Assembly (NCBI RefSeq): GCF_008329945.1
Contig: NZ_CP035807.1
Span: 1,984,001 to 2,048,000, forward strand
DNA length: 64,000 nt
Reading direction: 5' to 3'
Origin: Thiospirochaeta perfilievii
GTDB taxonomy: Bacteria > Spirochaetota > Spirochaetia > DSM-2461
Part shown: positions 55,417 to 64,000 of the stretch, piece by piece
Layout: the number at the start of each line of letters is the position of its first letter
Position numbering within the stretch: the stretch's first letter is position 1
The notes under the pieces: model-generated
Seen by the model: the letters and a program-made list of their open reading frames with translations, nothing else
What the model was told of the DNA's origin: nothing
Databases searched by the model: none
Translations under genes and position numbers: made by a program

Positions 55417-56298
55417 ATGAAAAAGATTTTGTTTATAGTGGTTGCAGTTTTTTTTGTATCAGTTATTCCAGAGATTGTATCAGTTCGTCAAGGAGAGCTT
55501 CTATTTGATATAAAACAACCTTTTATACTTATAGCTAATTATTTTGATGTTTTAAGGTCTGGAGATATATTTTCGTATGTTATAAGGGGTAATAGTAGAA
55601 GTCTGATAGAGGTTTTCCCTCGCTTTTTTATTACGTCCTTTTTATACTTAAACATCTCACTATTCTTAGGGGTATTTATAGGAGTACTCTTAGGGCTTCT
55701 TCTATCTAATTATAAAACTTTTAAAATTAGAAATACACTTAGTTTAATAGGATTTGTACCTGACTTTATACTGATAATAATTCTTCAGATTCTAGTTATA
55801 GTTTTAAATAATTTAATTGGATTTCGTCTTATTAAGGTCGCAACTGCAGGTGGCAGTTACGCAATAATATTACCCCTAATATCTATGTCTCTATTTCCTT
55901 TGATCTATATGATGAATATTGTTTCTGGAGAGACATTCAAAATCCGTGGGCAGAGTTATGTTTTATATGCCAAGGCTAAAGGGTTAGGAGACCGCTATAT
56001 TTTTTTTAAACACATATTACCTGGAATTTTCCCTCTAATCATTGGAGAAATCCCTAGATTAACTGGGCTTATTATAGCAAATTTGTTCATTGTAGAAAGA
56101 CTATATAATATTTCTGGAGTTACCCGTTTACTTTTTTATGTTTTAGGAGCAAATGGAGGATTGAAATATGAAATTGATTTTGTTCAGCCCCATGTTGTTG
56201 TGAACGTACTTTTTGGTTTTGTTATTTTATATTTTTTATCCTACAGTTTATTAAGTTTTTTTGTAAAAGGTGTTAAAAAGGTTGTTTGCAATGATTAG
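55417..56298 (+). CDS. ABC permease of the DppB/OppB type
   Basis: A 293-residue integral membrane protein with about six helices. The N-terminal helix and short exported segment precede a BPD_transp_1 domain with SLFLGVFIGVLLGLLLSNY and the EAA-loop region QSYVLYAKAKGLGDRYIFFKHILPG, typical of oligopeptide/nickel permeases. It overlaps the next gene by eight bases. No ATPase or binding protein gene is adjacent, so the importer is incomplete at this locus. Confidence 0.88.
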   Translation: MKKILFIVVAVFFVSVIPEIVSVRQGELLFDIKQPFILIANYFDVLRSGDIFSYVIRGNSRSLIEVFPRFFITSFLYLNISLFLGVFIGVLLGLLLSNYKTFKIRNTLSLIGFVPDFILIIILQILVIVLNNLIGFRLIKVATAGGSYAIILPLISMSLFPLIYMMNIVSGETFKIRGQSYVLYAKAKGLGDRYIFFKHILPGIFPLIIGEIPRLTGLIIANLFIVERLYNISGVTRLLFYVLGANGGLKYEIDFVQPHVVVNVLFGFVILYFLSYSLLSFFVKGVKKVVCND

Positions 56299-57187
56299 AC
56301 TTAAATTGGCATTATTACTGTTTTTACTTGTAGTTGGAATCTCTATCTTTGGTTCCTATTTGGCTCCCTATTCTAAGACATTCCAAGAAAATATAAGGAT
56401 AGAGGTTGTTGATAATAAAGAAGTATATCTTTATAGCCCCCATGCCCCTAATTTAGAGCATCCTTTTGGAACAAATACCTGGGGGTATGACCTATTAACA
56501 ATAATTCTTTATGGCTTTAAATATACATTGATTGTTGCATTTTTTGGGGCACTTTTAAGGTTTTTATTTGGTCTTCTTATTGGTCTTCCTTTAAGTTTTA
56601 AAGATAAACTTAAAGGTCTAGATTTAAATGTTCTAAATAGCTTCCCTCTGTTTATTTTAGCCTACTTCTTTTTATTTAGAATAACCATAGATTCATCTCT
56701 TCCATTTAATGTGATCTTTATTTTTCAAGTTTGTGTTATCTCTTTTTTAGGACTTCCTCATACTATAGCTTCAATTAAAAACTTCTCTAAACTAATATTA
56801 AAAGAGGGGTTTATCGAAGCGGCTAACTCCTTAGGTGCCAGTAGATCTAGGATTATTTTTAAGCATATTATCCCTAATATTTACGAAAAATTATTAATTC
56901 TATTTATTAGTGAGATGATAGGAATATTAAACATTGTTGGACAGCTTGGAATATTTAATCTATTTATTGGTGGAACTAGGATATCTAAGGATCCTGTTCT
57001 ATATTACTCTATTACAAATGAGCTTGCAGGATTAATTGGTCAAGGAAGACATCATTTAGACTATTCCCAGTGGTTGTTACTTTTCCCTCTTTTAGGTTAT
57101 CTACTAATACTATTTACTTTTCACTTTTTACAAACAAGTATTGAGTCCTATTTTAGGTTTCGAAGTAAACAGGCTGTGTATATATAA
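56291..57187 (+). CDS. ABC permease of the DppC/OppC type
   Basis: A 298-residue permease with six helices. The N-terminal helix is followed by PNLEHPFGTNTWGYDLLTII, the conserved HPLGTDxxGRDxxSR-like segment of DppC, and the EAA loop GFIEAANSLGASRSRIIFKHIIPN. It pairs with the upstream DppB-type permease. I place the start at ATG 56291, which overlaps the upstream stop; a GTG 21 bases earlier is possible. The hairpin at 57193 lies just downstream but is oriented for the opposite operon. Confidence 0.88.
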   Translation: MIRLKLALLLFLLVVGISIFGSYLAPYSKTFQENIRIEVVDNKEVYLYSPHAPNLEHPFGTNTWGYDLLTIILYGFKYTLIVAFFGALLRFLFGLLIGLPLSFKDKLKGLDLNVLNSFPLFILAYFFLFRITIDSSLPFNVIFIFQVCVISFLGLPHTIASIKNFSKLILKEGFIEAANSLGASRSRIIFKHIIPNIYEKLLILFISEMIGILNIVGQLGIFNLFIGGTRISKDPVLYYSITNELAGLIGQGRHHLDYSQWLLLFPLLGYLLILFTFHFLQTSIESYFRFRSKQAVYI

Positions 57188-57192
57188 AAAAA

Positions 57193-57212
57193 GGACTACC
57201 AAAAGGTAGTCC
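57193..57212 (-). terminator. Intrinsic terminator of the mgl operon
   Basis: GGACTACC/GGTAGTCC with a four-base loop, followed by a T run on the minus strand. It closes mglBAC; it lacks a T run on the plus strand. Confidence 0.92.
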
Positions 57213-57237
57213 CGAAATCCAATAAAAAAGGAGGAAA

Positions 57238-58275
57238 CTAAGATTTCTTTAAATATTTTTTTGTATCTAATGCAACAGCTGCAACAATAATGATACCTTT
57301 AATTATGTACTGATAATACATGTCTAAACCGATAAATGTCATACCATAACTAATGATAGTAAACATTAAAACACCTACAATAGCCCCAGAAACTTTTCCA
57401 ATTCCACCACTAAATGAGATTCCACCAACTACACAAGCTGCTATTGCATCTAGCTCATAACCAAAACCTGTACCGTTGTTTGCACTACCTATTCTAGCTG
57501 CTTCTAAGAAACCACCTAAACCGTATAGAACTCCACCAAAAACAAATACAAGAATTGTTGTTCCTGTAACATTTACACCAGAAACTTTAGCTGCCTCAGG
57601 ATTCCCTCCAACAGCATACATATTTTTACCAAATGTGGTTTTATTCCATAACACCCACACGAGACCACTTGTTAGAATTGCAAATATTACAATATTAGGA
57701 ATACCTAGTGTAGTTCCAATTACAAGGTTAGTATATCTATCATCAAATCCACCAATAGGTTGTGGTCCTGGTGCACCAGATGCGAAGTATATAGAAAGAA
57801 TACCGTATAGCGTAATCATCATACCCATTGTGGCTAAAAATGGGTGAATCTTATATTTTGCTACAACCCATCCATTAACTCCACTAAAAAAACCAGTTAT
57901 TATCATTACAATAATTAAAGGAACAATTAATGGTAGTACTGCCATATCTGGATAGAATCTATTTGCATAATCTGGCCTTTGTAACATAGAACCAGCAACA
58001 ACTGCTGCAAAACCAACCATTCTACCAAGGGAAAGGTCTGTTCCTTGTAAGATAATAATACCTCCAACTCCAAAAGCTAGAATTAATCTAACAGAAGATT
58101 GGGTTAAGATATTTTTAAAAACGTGAATTGATAAAAACGCAGGTTCTCTTATGATTATAAAAATAATTATTGCAAATATAACTATATAAATAGCATTATT
58201 TGTTAACATTTCCTGCCACTGACTCTTAGTCCATTTTAAGAACTTTTTTTCACCCGTTGTACTTACACTACTCAT
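57238..58275 (-). CDS. mglC: Galactose/methyl galactoside ABC transporter permease
   Basis: A 345-residue permease of the sugar (RbsC/MglC) class with about ten membrane helices. The region [22 protein letters not shown] and the stretch [23 protein letters not shown] match MglC. It forms the membrane channel for galactose import. It starts inside the end of mglA by four bases (ATGA) and ends before a strong terminator. Confidence 0.95.
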   Translation of the reverse strand: MSSVSTTGEKKFLKWTKSQWQEMLTNNAIYIVIFAIIIFIIIREPAFLSIHVFKNILTQSSVRLILAFGVGGIIILQGTDLSLGRMVGFAAVVAGSMLQRPDYANRFYPDMAVLPLIVPLIIVMIITGFFSGVNGWVVAKYKIHPFLATMGMMITLYGILSIYFASGAPGPQPIGGFDDRYTNLVIGTTLGIPNIVIFAILTSGLVWVLWNKTTFGKNMYAVGGNPEAAKVSGVNVTGTTILVFVFGGVLYGLGGFLEAARIGSANNGTGFGYELDAIAACVVGGISFSGGIGKVSGAIVGVLMFTIISYGMTFIGLDMYYQYIIKGIIIVAAVALDTKKYLKKS

Positions 58276-59795
58276 ACTTCAGCCTCTTCATTATTATTTA
58301 AGTATTTTGTTGAAAGGTTAAAAATTTCTGTCTGTGTTGTTTCGTCAGTATTTACGATTCCAGCAACATGTCCATTACTCATAACCATTATCCTATTTGT
58401 TATTCCTATTAATTCTGGCATCTCAGAAGATACTACAATTATTGATTTACCTCTGTTGGCTAGGTCTATTATAAGCTGATAAATCTCATATTTTGCTCCA
58501 ACATCAATACCTCTTGTTGGCTCATCTAATAAAAGAATATCTGGCTGTGTTAATAGCCATCGACCAATAATAACTTTTTGCTGATTACCACCACTTAGAT
58601 TTCTGATTCTCTCTCTTCTATTTGGTGTTTTTATCCGCATACTCTTAATTTGTACATCTGTATCAGCCTTCATTTTTTTATCATTTAAAAGACCAAATCG
58701 ATTTTTGTACTCATTTATATTAGATATGCATGAGTTGAATGTTATATCTGCAACAGGATAGATTCCTGTCTCTCTTCTCTCTTCTGTTAATAGAGCGAAT
58801 CTATTACCAATAGCTTTATTTGGTGTAGAGTTATCTATAAGCTTACCATCAATTGAAATTTCTCCACTCTCAGTTGTTCTTGCTCCAAATATAGCTTCAA
58901 TAAGTTCTGTTCTTCCTGCACCTACTAAACCTGCAACACCAAGGATTTCACCCTTTCTAAGGTCAAAGCTAGCATTTTTTACAATAGGTGCATACTTAGT
59001 TGTTAGGTTCCTGACAGACATATGTATCCCCTCTGGGACATTTGTCTTTGGTGGAAATCGATCATCTAAGTCTCTACCAACCATCATATTAACTATTTTT
59101 TCCATAGTTAAATCTTCGATTTTCTCAGTTCCTATATGGGTTCCATCCCTTAAAACAGTAACATCATCGGAAACCTCGAAGATCTCTTCCATTTTATGTG
59201 AAATATAGACAATACCAACACCTTCGTCTCTAAGTACTCGCATTATTGCAAATAACATCTCTACTTCATGTGCTGTCAAAGACGATGTAGGCTCGTCTAA
59301 TACAATAATTTTTGCATCATAGGAAACAGCTTTTGCTATTTCTACCATCTGTCTTTGGGATACAGATAGTTTATCTAACCTAGTTTTAGGATTTAAGTGT
59401 ATATTTAACCTTTTGAATAGGTCTAATGTATCGTTGTGCATCTTTTTTTCGTCTATAAATAGACCTTTAGTTGGATAACGACCTAACCAGATATTGTCTG
59501 AAATTGTTCTTTTTGTTACCTGGTTTAACTCTTGATGCACCATGGATACGCCATTCTCTAGGGCATGTTTTGGGTCTGTGAAGTTGAATTGTTTACCCTC
59601 TAAAAAAAATTCCCCTGCATCTTGTTTATAAATACCGAAAAGACATTTCATTAGTGTAGACTTTCCAGCTCCATTTTCACCCATTAAGGAGTGAACTGTT
59701 CCCGGCCTAATGTTTAGGCATACATTTTTAAGAACTGTTACACCGGCGAATGACTTGCAAACATTTTTTATACTTAACAAATAATCTTCTTGCAA
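58272..59795 (-). CDS. mglA: Galactose/methyl galactoside ABC transporter ATPase
   Basis: A 507-residue protein with two ABC ATPase domains. Domain 1 has [16 protein letters not shown] and [10 protein letters not shown]. Domain 2 has [31 protein letters not shown] and [18 protein letters not shown], with a degenerate Walker A as in other sugar ATPases. The start is TTG, seven bases after AGAGAGGT. It lies 69 bases after mglB, across an intergenic hairpin, and its end overlaps mglC. Confidence 0.95.
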   Translation of the reverse strand: MQEDYLLSIKNVCKSFAGVTVLKNVCLNIRPGTVHSLMGENGAGKSTLMKCLFGIYKQDAGEFFLEGKQFNFTDPKHALENGVSMVHQELNQVTKRTISDNIWLGRYPTKGLFIDEKKMHNDTLDLFKRLNIHLNPKTRLDKLSVSQRQMVEIAKAVSYDAKIIVLDEPTSSLTAHEVEMLFAIMRVLRDEGVGIVYISHKMEEIFEVSDDVTVLRDGTHIGTEKIEDLTMEKIVNMMVGRDLDDRFPPKTNVPEGIHMSVRNLTTKYAPIVKNASFDLRKGEILGVAGLVGAGRTELIEAIFGARTTESGEISIDGKLIDNSTPNKAIGNRFALLTEERRETGIYPVADITFNSCISNINEYKNRFGLLNDKKMKADTDVQIKSMRIKTPNRRERIRNLSGGNQQKVIIGRWLLTQPDILLLDEPTRGIDVGAKYEIYQLIIDLANRGKSIIVVSSEMPELIGITNRIMVMSNGHVAGIVNTDETTQTEIFNLSTKYLNNNEEAEV

Positions 59796-59824
59796 AAGAA
59801 ATACCTCTCTGTATCAAAGATATA

Positions 59825-59850
59825 TAAGGGAGCGAATTAACACTCCCTTA
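59825..59850 (-). promoter_or_regulatory. Hairpin between mglB and mglA
   Basis: TAAGGGAG/CTCCCTTA, eight base pairs with a ten-base loop, in the mglB-mglA gap and not followed by a T run. It probably protects the upstream message or partly attenuates read-through, giving more binding protein than transporter. Confidence 0.7.
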
Positions 59851-59864
59851 AAAATTAAACTCTA

Positions 59865-60875
59865 TTATTTAAAATCCATATAGTTGTCTTTAGTAACAGC
59901 TACATATGGAACTCTAACAGCTTTTGTACCATTAGTTTGAACTTTCCAGTTTGTACCTTCAGTTACGTTTTTACCCATAGCTGCATTGATAGCTAAGTCA
60001 ACTGTTGCTCTTGCTTGGTTTACACCATCATTAAGAACTGTTCCATCCATTTCACCATCAGCAATGTGAGTTAATGCCTGAGCTAATGCGTCTACACCGT
60101 AGATTGGAAGTCTAACACCAGCTGCTTTTTGAGCTGTAATAGCACCAAATGCCATACCGTCGTTATTAGCAATAACTAATTCAATGTCACTACCAAATGA
60201 AGATGTTAACCATGCTGCCATTTTGTCATTTCCGTGTACTGTAGACCAGTTAGGGTCAGCTTCTAAAGCTAATTGCTCAACTTCGATTCCTGCATCTCTG
60301 AATGCTTTTACTGATTCAACAGTTCTTGCTTCTGCATCTGGATGTCCTGGCTCACCTTTTAATAATACATATTGAACAACTCCGTCACCATTTTTATCCC
60401 AGCTAGGGTTTGCTTTCCAGTCTTTAACCATCATTTGTCCCTGGATAATTCCAGCTTCAGCAGAATCTGTACCTACATACCAAACTTTGTCATAAGAATC
60501 CATAACACCTGGCTCTGTAGCTTCTTTGTTAAATAAAATTAAAGGGATTTTAGCAGCTCTTGCTTTGTTTATAATAGCCTGTGCCGCCGCTGGGTCTACA
60601 AGGTTAATTGCTAATACATCAACACCCTTAGTAATAAAAACATCTACTTGGTCATTAAGTTTAGCTTGTTGACCTTCTGAGTCTACAATTTGAATCTCAA
60701 CACCTTTAGACGGTGCATATGTTTCTAATTCTGGTTTAATAACACCATTCATAAAGTTATCCGCAAAGCTGTAGATGTTTGCACCAATAACAATTTTACC
60801 ATCTTCTTTTTGACCGTTAGCAAATGTACTAAACGTAATCATAGCAACTAAAGCTAGTAGTAATGATTTTTTCAT
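59865..60875 (-). CDS. mglB: Galactose/glucose-binding periplasmic protein
   Basis: A 336-residue periplasmic binding protein with a signal peptide (KKSLLLALVAMITFSTFANG) and no lipobox Cys at the usual place. Sugar-contact and hinge regions resemble MglB: LLKGEPGHPDAEARTVESV, VIANNDGMAFGAI and PIYGVDALAQALT. It delivers galactose or glucose to MglAC and can also serve a chemoreceptor in other bacteria. It has AGGAG before the ATG, its own promoter, and a palindrome between promoter and start. Confidence 0.95.
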   Translation of the reverse strand: MKKSLLLALVAMITFSTFANGQKEDGKIVIGANIYSFADNFMNGVIKPELETYAPSKGVEIQIVDSEGQQAKLNDQVDVFITKGVDVLAINLVDPAAAQAIINKARAAKIPLILFNKEATEPGVMDSYDKVWYVGTDSAEAGIIQGQMMVKDWKANPSWDKNGDGVVQYVLLKGEPGHPDAEARTVESVKAFRDAGIEVEQLALEADPNWSTVHGNDKMAAWLTSSFGSDIELVIANNDGMAFGAITAQKAAGVRLPIYGVDALAQALTHIADGEMDGTVLNDGVNQARATVDLAINAAMGKNVTEGTNWKVQTNGTKAVRVPYVAVTKDNYMDFK

Positions 60876-60901
60876 TTAAATCTCCTATTTTTTTATTTGG
60901 C

Positions 60902-60915
60902 ATACAATTTTGTAT
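60902..60915. promoter_or_regulatory. Palindrome in the mglB leader, possible operator
   Basis: ATACAA-TT-TTGTAT is a perfect inverted repeat 27 bases before the mglB ATG and just downstream of the predicted transcription start, a typical place for a repressor or activator site. Confidence 0.45.
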
Positions 60916-60927
60916 CCCTTGATGTTT

Positions 60928-60955
60928 TAAATACTAGCACCGAAATGGGAGTCAA
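60928..60955 (-). promoter_or_regulatory. Probable sigma-70 promoter of mglBAC
   Basis: On the minus strand TTGACT and TATTTA are separated by 16 bases; the start would be near 60921, leaving a leader of about 45 bases with AGGAG. Confidence 0.5.
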
Positions 60956-61026
60956 CAATGTAATATACTCTTCAAAATTTGTTGAATTTTCTAAAATAGT
61001 AGGAAATTTGATATTTTTTTGCTCTT

Positions 61027-61998
61027 TTATTGTAAAATTCTATAATCAACTAAGATATATTTATCATCAATAAGTTGATACCCTACATCTTTGTATTTTT
61101 GTGGGTCTAGGATGTGTTGTGAAAGTTGTATTATAGCATCTGCCTGGAGTTTCGAGTCATTTACAACTGTTCCATATAGATATCCATTTTTAATTAGCTC
61201 TTCAGACTCTTGTAAGCCGTCAATCCCCACTACAGGGACCCAAAGCTTATCTTTTTGAAACATCCCTCTTTGCCTAAGTGCCATTATGGCTCCTATTGCC
61301 ATAGAGTCATTATTAGATATAACAAGCTCTAACTGGTCCTGATATGAGTCGATAATCTGGTTAGTTTTATCGTAGGCCTCTGACCTACTCCAGTTAGCAA
61401 CTGAAGTTTCTAATATTTTTAATTTATAGCCATCTTTTTTAAGGGTGTTAACAACTTCAGTTGTTCTTATCTCTGCATCTTGATGACCCTGCTCCCCTTT
61501 CAAAATTATAGCCTCAATTATACCGTTACCATTTATATCATACTGATTTAGCTCTTTTGGGTTATTCCCAAACCGATTCATAATAAGATTCGCCTGAATA
61601 TGAGCCGATTGCTCACCCTTTGTTCCTACATAATAGACTCTATCCCAAAGGTTCATATCCTTTTCAAGGGGTTCTCTATTAAAAAATATTACAGGGATAT
61701 TGTTTTTTTTGAGTTTTTTTATAATAGAATAGACTCCTAATCTATCAACTGGATTTATTATTAAAAGATCATCCTTTGCTTTAATTCTCTCCTCAATAAA
61801 CTCATTTTGAGTAATTTGGAAGTTCTCAGAATCAATAATATTAATCTTATAGTTTTTATTAAATCCCTGTTGTATGTAGTTGGACATCTCATGTATAAAA
61901 TTATCCTTCTGGTTATATATGAATATAGAAACTGTTTTTTCCTTACTACTACAACTTAAGATAAGTAGTGATAATATAATCATGATAATTTTTTTCAA
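61027..61998 (-). CDS. Second galactose-binding (MglB-like) lipoprotein, likely sensor component
   Basis: A 323-residue binding protein with a lipobox (LLILSCSSKE; Cys about residue 16), so it is membrane-anchored, unlike MglB. The fold matches MglB closely: ILKGEQGHQDAEIRTTEVV, LVISNNDSMAIGAI and PVVGIDGLQESEEL. Its start overlaps the end of the sensor kinase gene by four bases. Co-translation with a kinase suggests it presents sugar to the kinase's extracellular domain, as in three-component sugar systems. It may also feed MglAC. Confidence 0.88.
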   Translation of the reverse strand: MKKIIMIILSLLILSCSSKEKTVSIFIYNQKDNFIHEMSNYIQQGFNKNYKINIIDSENFQITQNEFIEERIKAKDDLLIINPVDRLGVYSIIKKLKKNNIPVIFFNREPLEKDMNLWDRVYYVGTKGEQSAHIQANLIMNRFGNNPKELNQYDINGNGIIEAIILKGEQGHQDAEIRTTEVVNTLKKDGYKLKILETSVANWSRSEAYDKTNQIIDSYQDQLELVISNNDSMAIGAIMALRQRGMFQKDKLWVPVVGIDGLQESEELIKNGYLYGTVVNDSKLQADAIIQLSQHILDPQKYKDVGYQLIDDKYILVDYRILQ

Positions 61999-63728
61999 CT
62001 ATTAACTCCTGTTTTGTCCAGAGGGATGATTAGTTTTATTATTGTAGATTCATCTAAAATACTTAATATTTTTAAATCTGCACTGTCTCCATAAAACAGT
62101 TTTAATCTTTGGTAAACATTTTTTAAACCAACACTTGTCTGCCTGTCTGCGCCCTCTAGCATAGAGTATATCTCTGATATTCTCTCTTCTGTAATCCCAT
62201 AACCACTGTTTTCAACTTCAAAATAGAGATATTTCTCATCTTTATAGGATCTTATAGATATTAACTCCATATCATCTCCTACTCCATGGTATATTGCGTT
62301 CTCTACAATAGGTTGAAGTATTAGTTTCATTACATATAGATCCTCAACGTCATTTGAAACATCCATAGTGTACTTAAATTTATCAATATATCTAATTTTC
62401 TGTATTTTTAGGTAGTTCTCAACATGGGATATCTCATCTTTTACTAAAATTTGTGTAGCTCCACTTGAAATACTAATTCTGAAAAATCGTGCTAGGGCTA
62501 CTACAGTTGTAATAACATCCTTAGACCGGTGATTCTCGGCTAGCCAAACTATTGAGTCTAAGGTGTTATATAAAAAGTGGGGATTTATCTGGTTTTGTAA
62601 GGCTCGTAACTCATTTTTCCTTGTCTCTGTCTGTTCTGCTACAACCTTATCCATTAAAGTACGGATCTCTTCTATCATACTATTAAATGATTTAGAGAGC
62701 CTTACTACCTCTTTTTGCCCATTTACTTCAACTTTTGAATCAAAGTTTCCTTCCTCAAGTTTTAACATACTATCTTTTAAGGTATTTAAAGGCCTAGTAA
62801 TTCTTTTAGATATAAAAATAGAGATTATTGCTGTTAAAAATAAGCTTATAAAGAATATGAAAAATAGTATTAAAATCATCTCTTTTCTAGCTAGTGCAAT
62901 ATCATTAACATTATTAACAGTTACTATTCTCCACCTTGTGTGCACCAGTGTGTTTATATTTATATAATAATCAATAGAGTTAATTTTTGTCTTTAATCCA
63001 CCAATAAAATTTTCAACAGCTATCTCAAGGCTATCAAGATATGGGATGTTTTCTGAGCTATTAGAGAGATATATTAAGTTATCTTTATCATTTAAAATGA
63101 TTATATGTCCACCATTCCCAAGGTTGGTTTTTGCGGCCATATCAGTTAGGGTTTTAAAATTTAGTTCAATTAGTAGTATTCCAACTTTTTTCTCATTTCT
63201 TTGTACATACTCTACAGAACGGGAAAGAAAAATAACATTTTCATTGCTAGTTAGAGTAAAACTATTTGTATGAGGGGCAGAGAAGTGGGTTATGTTTGTC
63301 TCTTTTTTTGCCTCTTTAAACCAAACTTCTCCTAAAATTGAGTTAAAATACCTATTGTTTAAATCTGTTCCTAATACTTTTTCTCCATTATTGCTAAATA
63401 GAAATATCGATACAACGTCTTTTTTTATAGATGTATTATAATTAAATATATCTTGAAGTTTTTCAAAATTTTTATCTACATCCATACTAAGAGATGAGAA
63501 CTGGATATAGTTAGCTGTCTCAATTACACTATTAATATAGTTTTCGTAGTTTAAAACAATCTGCTTATTAATCTCCCTGGATTGACTCTCAATCAGATCC
63601 TCGGTTCTACTAGAGAAAACGGCATAATAGACCGCACTAGTTAATAGTAAAACCACTATAACAATACTAATAGTAGCTATAAGTATGTTCTGACCAATAG
63701 TTGGGTTATATTTAAATCTCTTCTTCAC
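61995..63728 (-). CDS. YesM/LytS-type sensor histidine kinase
   Basis: About 577 residues. TM1 is at about 12-36 (IGQNILIATISIVIVVLLLTS), followed by an extracellular dCache-like domain (to about 275), TM2 (LILFFIFFISLFLTAIISIFI), HAMP (ISKRITRPLNTLKDSM), a His_kinase domain with phospho-His in LQNQINPHFLYNTLDSIVWL and HATPase (LILQPIVENAIYHGVGD, SVGLKNVYQRLKLFYG). I place the start at GTG 63728, which limits overlap with the regulator gene to 17 bases; an ATG at 63800 would add 24 residues that do not look conserved. It phosphorylates the AraC-type regulator upstream. Confidence 0.9.
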   Translation of the reverse strand: MKKRFKYNPTIGQNILIATISIVIVVLLLTSAVYYAVFSSRTEDLIESQSREINKQIVLNYENYINSVIETANYIQFSSLSMDVDKNFEKLQDIFNYNTSIKKDVVSIFLFSNNGEKVLGTDLNNRYFNSILGEVWFKEAKKETNITHFSAPHTNSFTLTSNENVIFLSRSVEYVQRNEKKVGILLIELNFKTLTDMAAKTNLGNGGHIIILNDKDNLIYLSNSSENIPYLDSLEIAVENFIGGLKTKINSIDYYININTLVHTRWRIVTVNNVNDIALARKEMILILFFIFFISLFLTAIISIFISKRITRPLNTLKDSMLKLEEGNFDSKVEVNGQKEVVRLSKSFNSMIEEIRTLMDKVVAEQTETRKNELRALQNQINPHFLYNTLDSIVWLAENHRSKDVITTVVALARFFRISISSGATQILVKDEISHVENYLKIQKIRYIDKFKYTMDVSNDVEDLYVMKLILQPIVENAIYHGVGDDMELISIRSYKDEKYLYFEVENSGYGITEERISEIYSMLEGADRQTSVGLKNVYQRLKLFYGDSADLKILSILDESTIIKLIIPLDKTGVNS

Positions 63729-64000
63729 GGTACTTCTTTGGGGATAGACCAACATACCTTTTAAAGCAGTGACTAAAGTAGTAAACATCCTTGAATCCAC
63801 ACTTTGTAGCTATCTCTACTATCCTATCTCCTTTAAGTCTTAAAAGCTCTTTAGCCTTTTCTATACGCACTTTTGTTAGGTATTTTACAAATGTTGTATC
63901 CTTATTTTTTTTAAATAGAAGACTCATATAGGATATACTTAGTCCTAACTCATCACAAACTGTTTCCATGGATATTTTAGGGTCATAATAATTCGTATCT
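63712..64000 (-). CDS. AraC-type DNA-binding response regulator (YesN-like), N-terminal part outside window
   Basis: The frame is open to the end of the window, so only the last 95 residues are seen. They form a complete AraC helix-turn-helix pair: ISMETVCDELGLSISYMSLLF (first motif), KVRIEKAKELL and VEIATKCGFKDVYYFSHCFKRYVGLSPKKYR (second motif). Next to a YesM-type kinase this is almost certainly a YesN-like response regulator with an N-terminal receiver. It probably activates the mgl genes downstream. Confidence 0.88.
   Translation of the reverse strand, partial: DTNYYDPKISMETVCDELGLSISYMSLLFKKNKDTTFVKYLTKVRIEKAKELLRLKGDRIVEIATKCGFKDVYYFSHCFKRYVGLSPKKYREEEI

Noticed and set aside
60899-60916. 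TTGGCAT in the mglB leader as a second sigma-54 promoter
   Set aside because: There is no GC at the required ten-base distance from the GG.
1-64000. tRNA, rRNA, CRISPR arrays, insertion sequences, prophage or toxin-antitoxin modules
   Set aside because: Looked for in all intergenic gaps (all under 300 bases) and among the proteins; none could be supported.

Overview
The window is AT-rich, gene-dense bacterial chromosome that looks spirochaetal. The signs are an mtEFG1-like EF-G, a DUF2259 secreted protein, an MglBAC galactose importer beside a second galactose-binding lipoprotein, two methyl-accepting chemotaxis proteins (one built on a 7TMR-DISM module), a MORN-repeat protein, many short secreted proteins and lipoproteins, and frequent receiver/Hpt phosphorelay parts. 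A free-living, Spirochaetaceae-like organism is my inference. I see no tRNA, rRNA, CRISPR, insertion sequence or prophage, and no gene-free stretch longer than 300 bases.

Layout. 1-7 kb: 3' end of an RCK potassium channel overlapping a separate cyclic-nucleotide-binding protein, then a near-perfect sigma-54 promoter in front of a phytol/dolichol-kinase-like gene, small secreted proteins, a dicarboxylate symporter and nadE. 7-13.6 kb: a leftward unit of DABA aminotransferase, DABA decarboxylase, Hpt protein, receiver-phosphatase-kinase protein (frame-split) and argS. 13.7-20.3 kb: a nitrate/sulfonate-type ABC importer with a frame-split binding protein, a putative outer-membrane protein, a membrane protein and a DHH phosphoesterase. 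20.3-31 kb: EF-G, VanZ protein, SLC12-like transporter, tandem DUF4230 proteins (one frame-split) and the 7TMR-DISM chemoreceptor. 31-45 kb: pheST, S41 peptidase, rhomboid, Nudix, galE, SanA-like protein, trxA, arfB, Gfo/Idh/MocA oxidoreductase and MORN protein. 45-52 kb: a four-gene phosphorelay operon converging on a Cache chemoreceptor. 52-57 kb: xthA, phosphoesterase, iron alcohol dehydrogenase and an orphan Opp/Dpp permease pair. 57-64 kb: mglBAC and, upstream, a three-component sugar-sensing set (AraC-type regulator, YesM-type kinase, galactose-binding lipoprotein).

Three patterns cut across the annotation. First, about a dozen genes that head transcription units lack a Shine-Dalgarno sequence and instead carry a TATAAT-like box 5-8 bases before the start codon, which predicts widespread leaderless mRNA. 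Second, three genes are broken by the same kind of event, an A or T run one base too short; one break sits on a perfect A_AAA_AAG slippery heptamer. Systematic homopolymer undercalling is the simplest explanation, but the slippery site deserves a test. Third, eight of twelve convergent gene pairs overlap at their stop codons.
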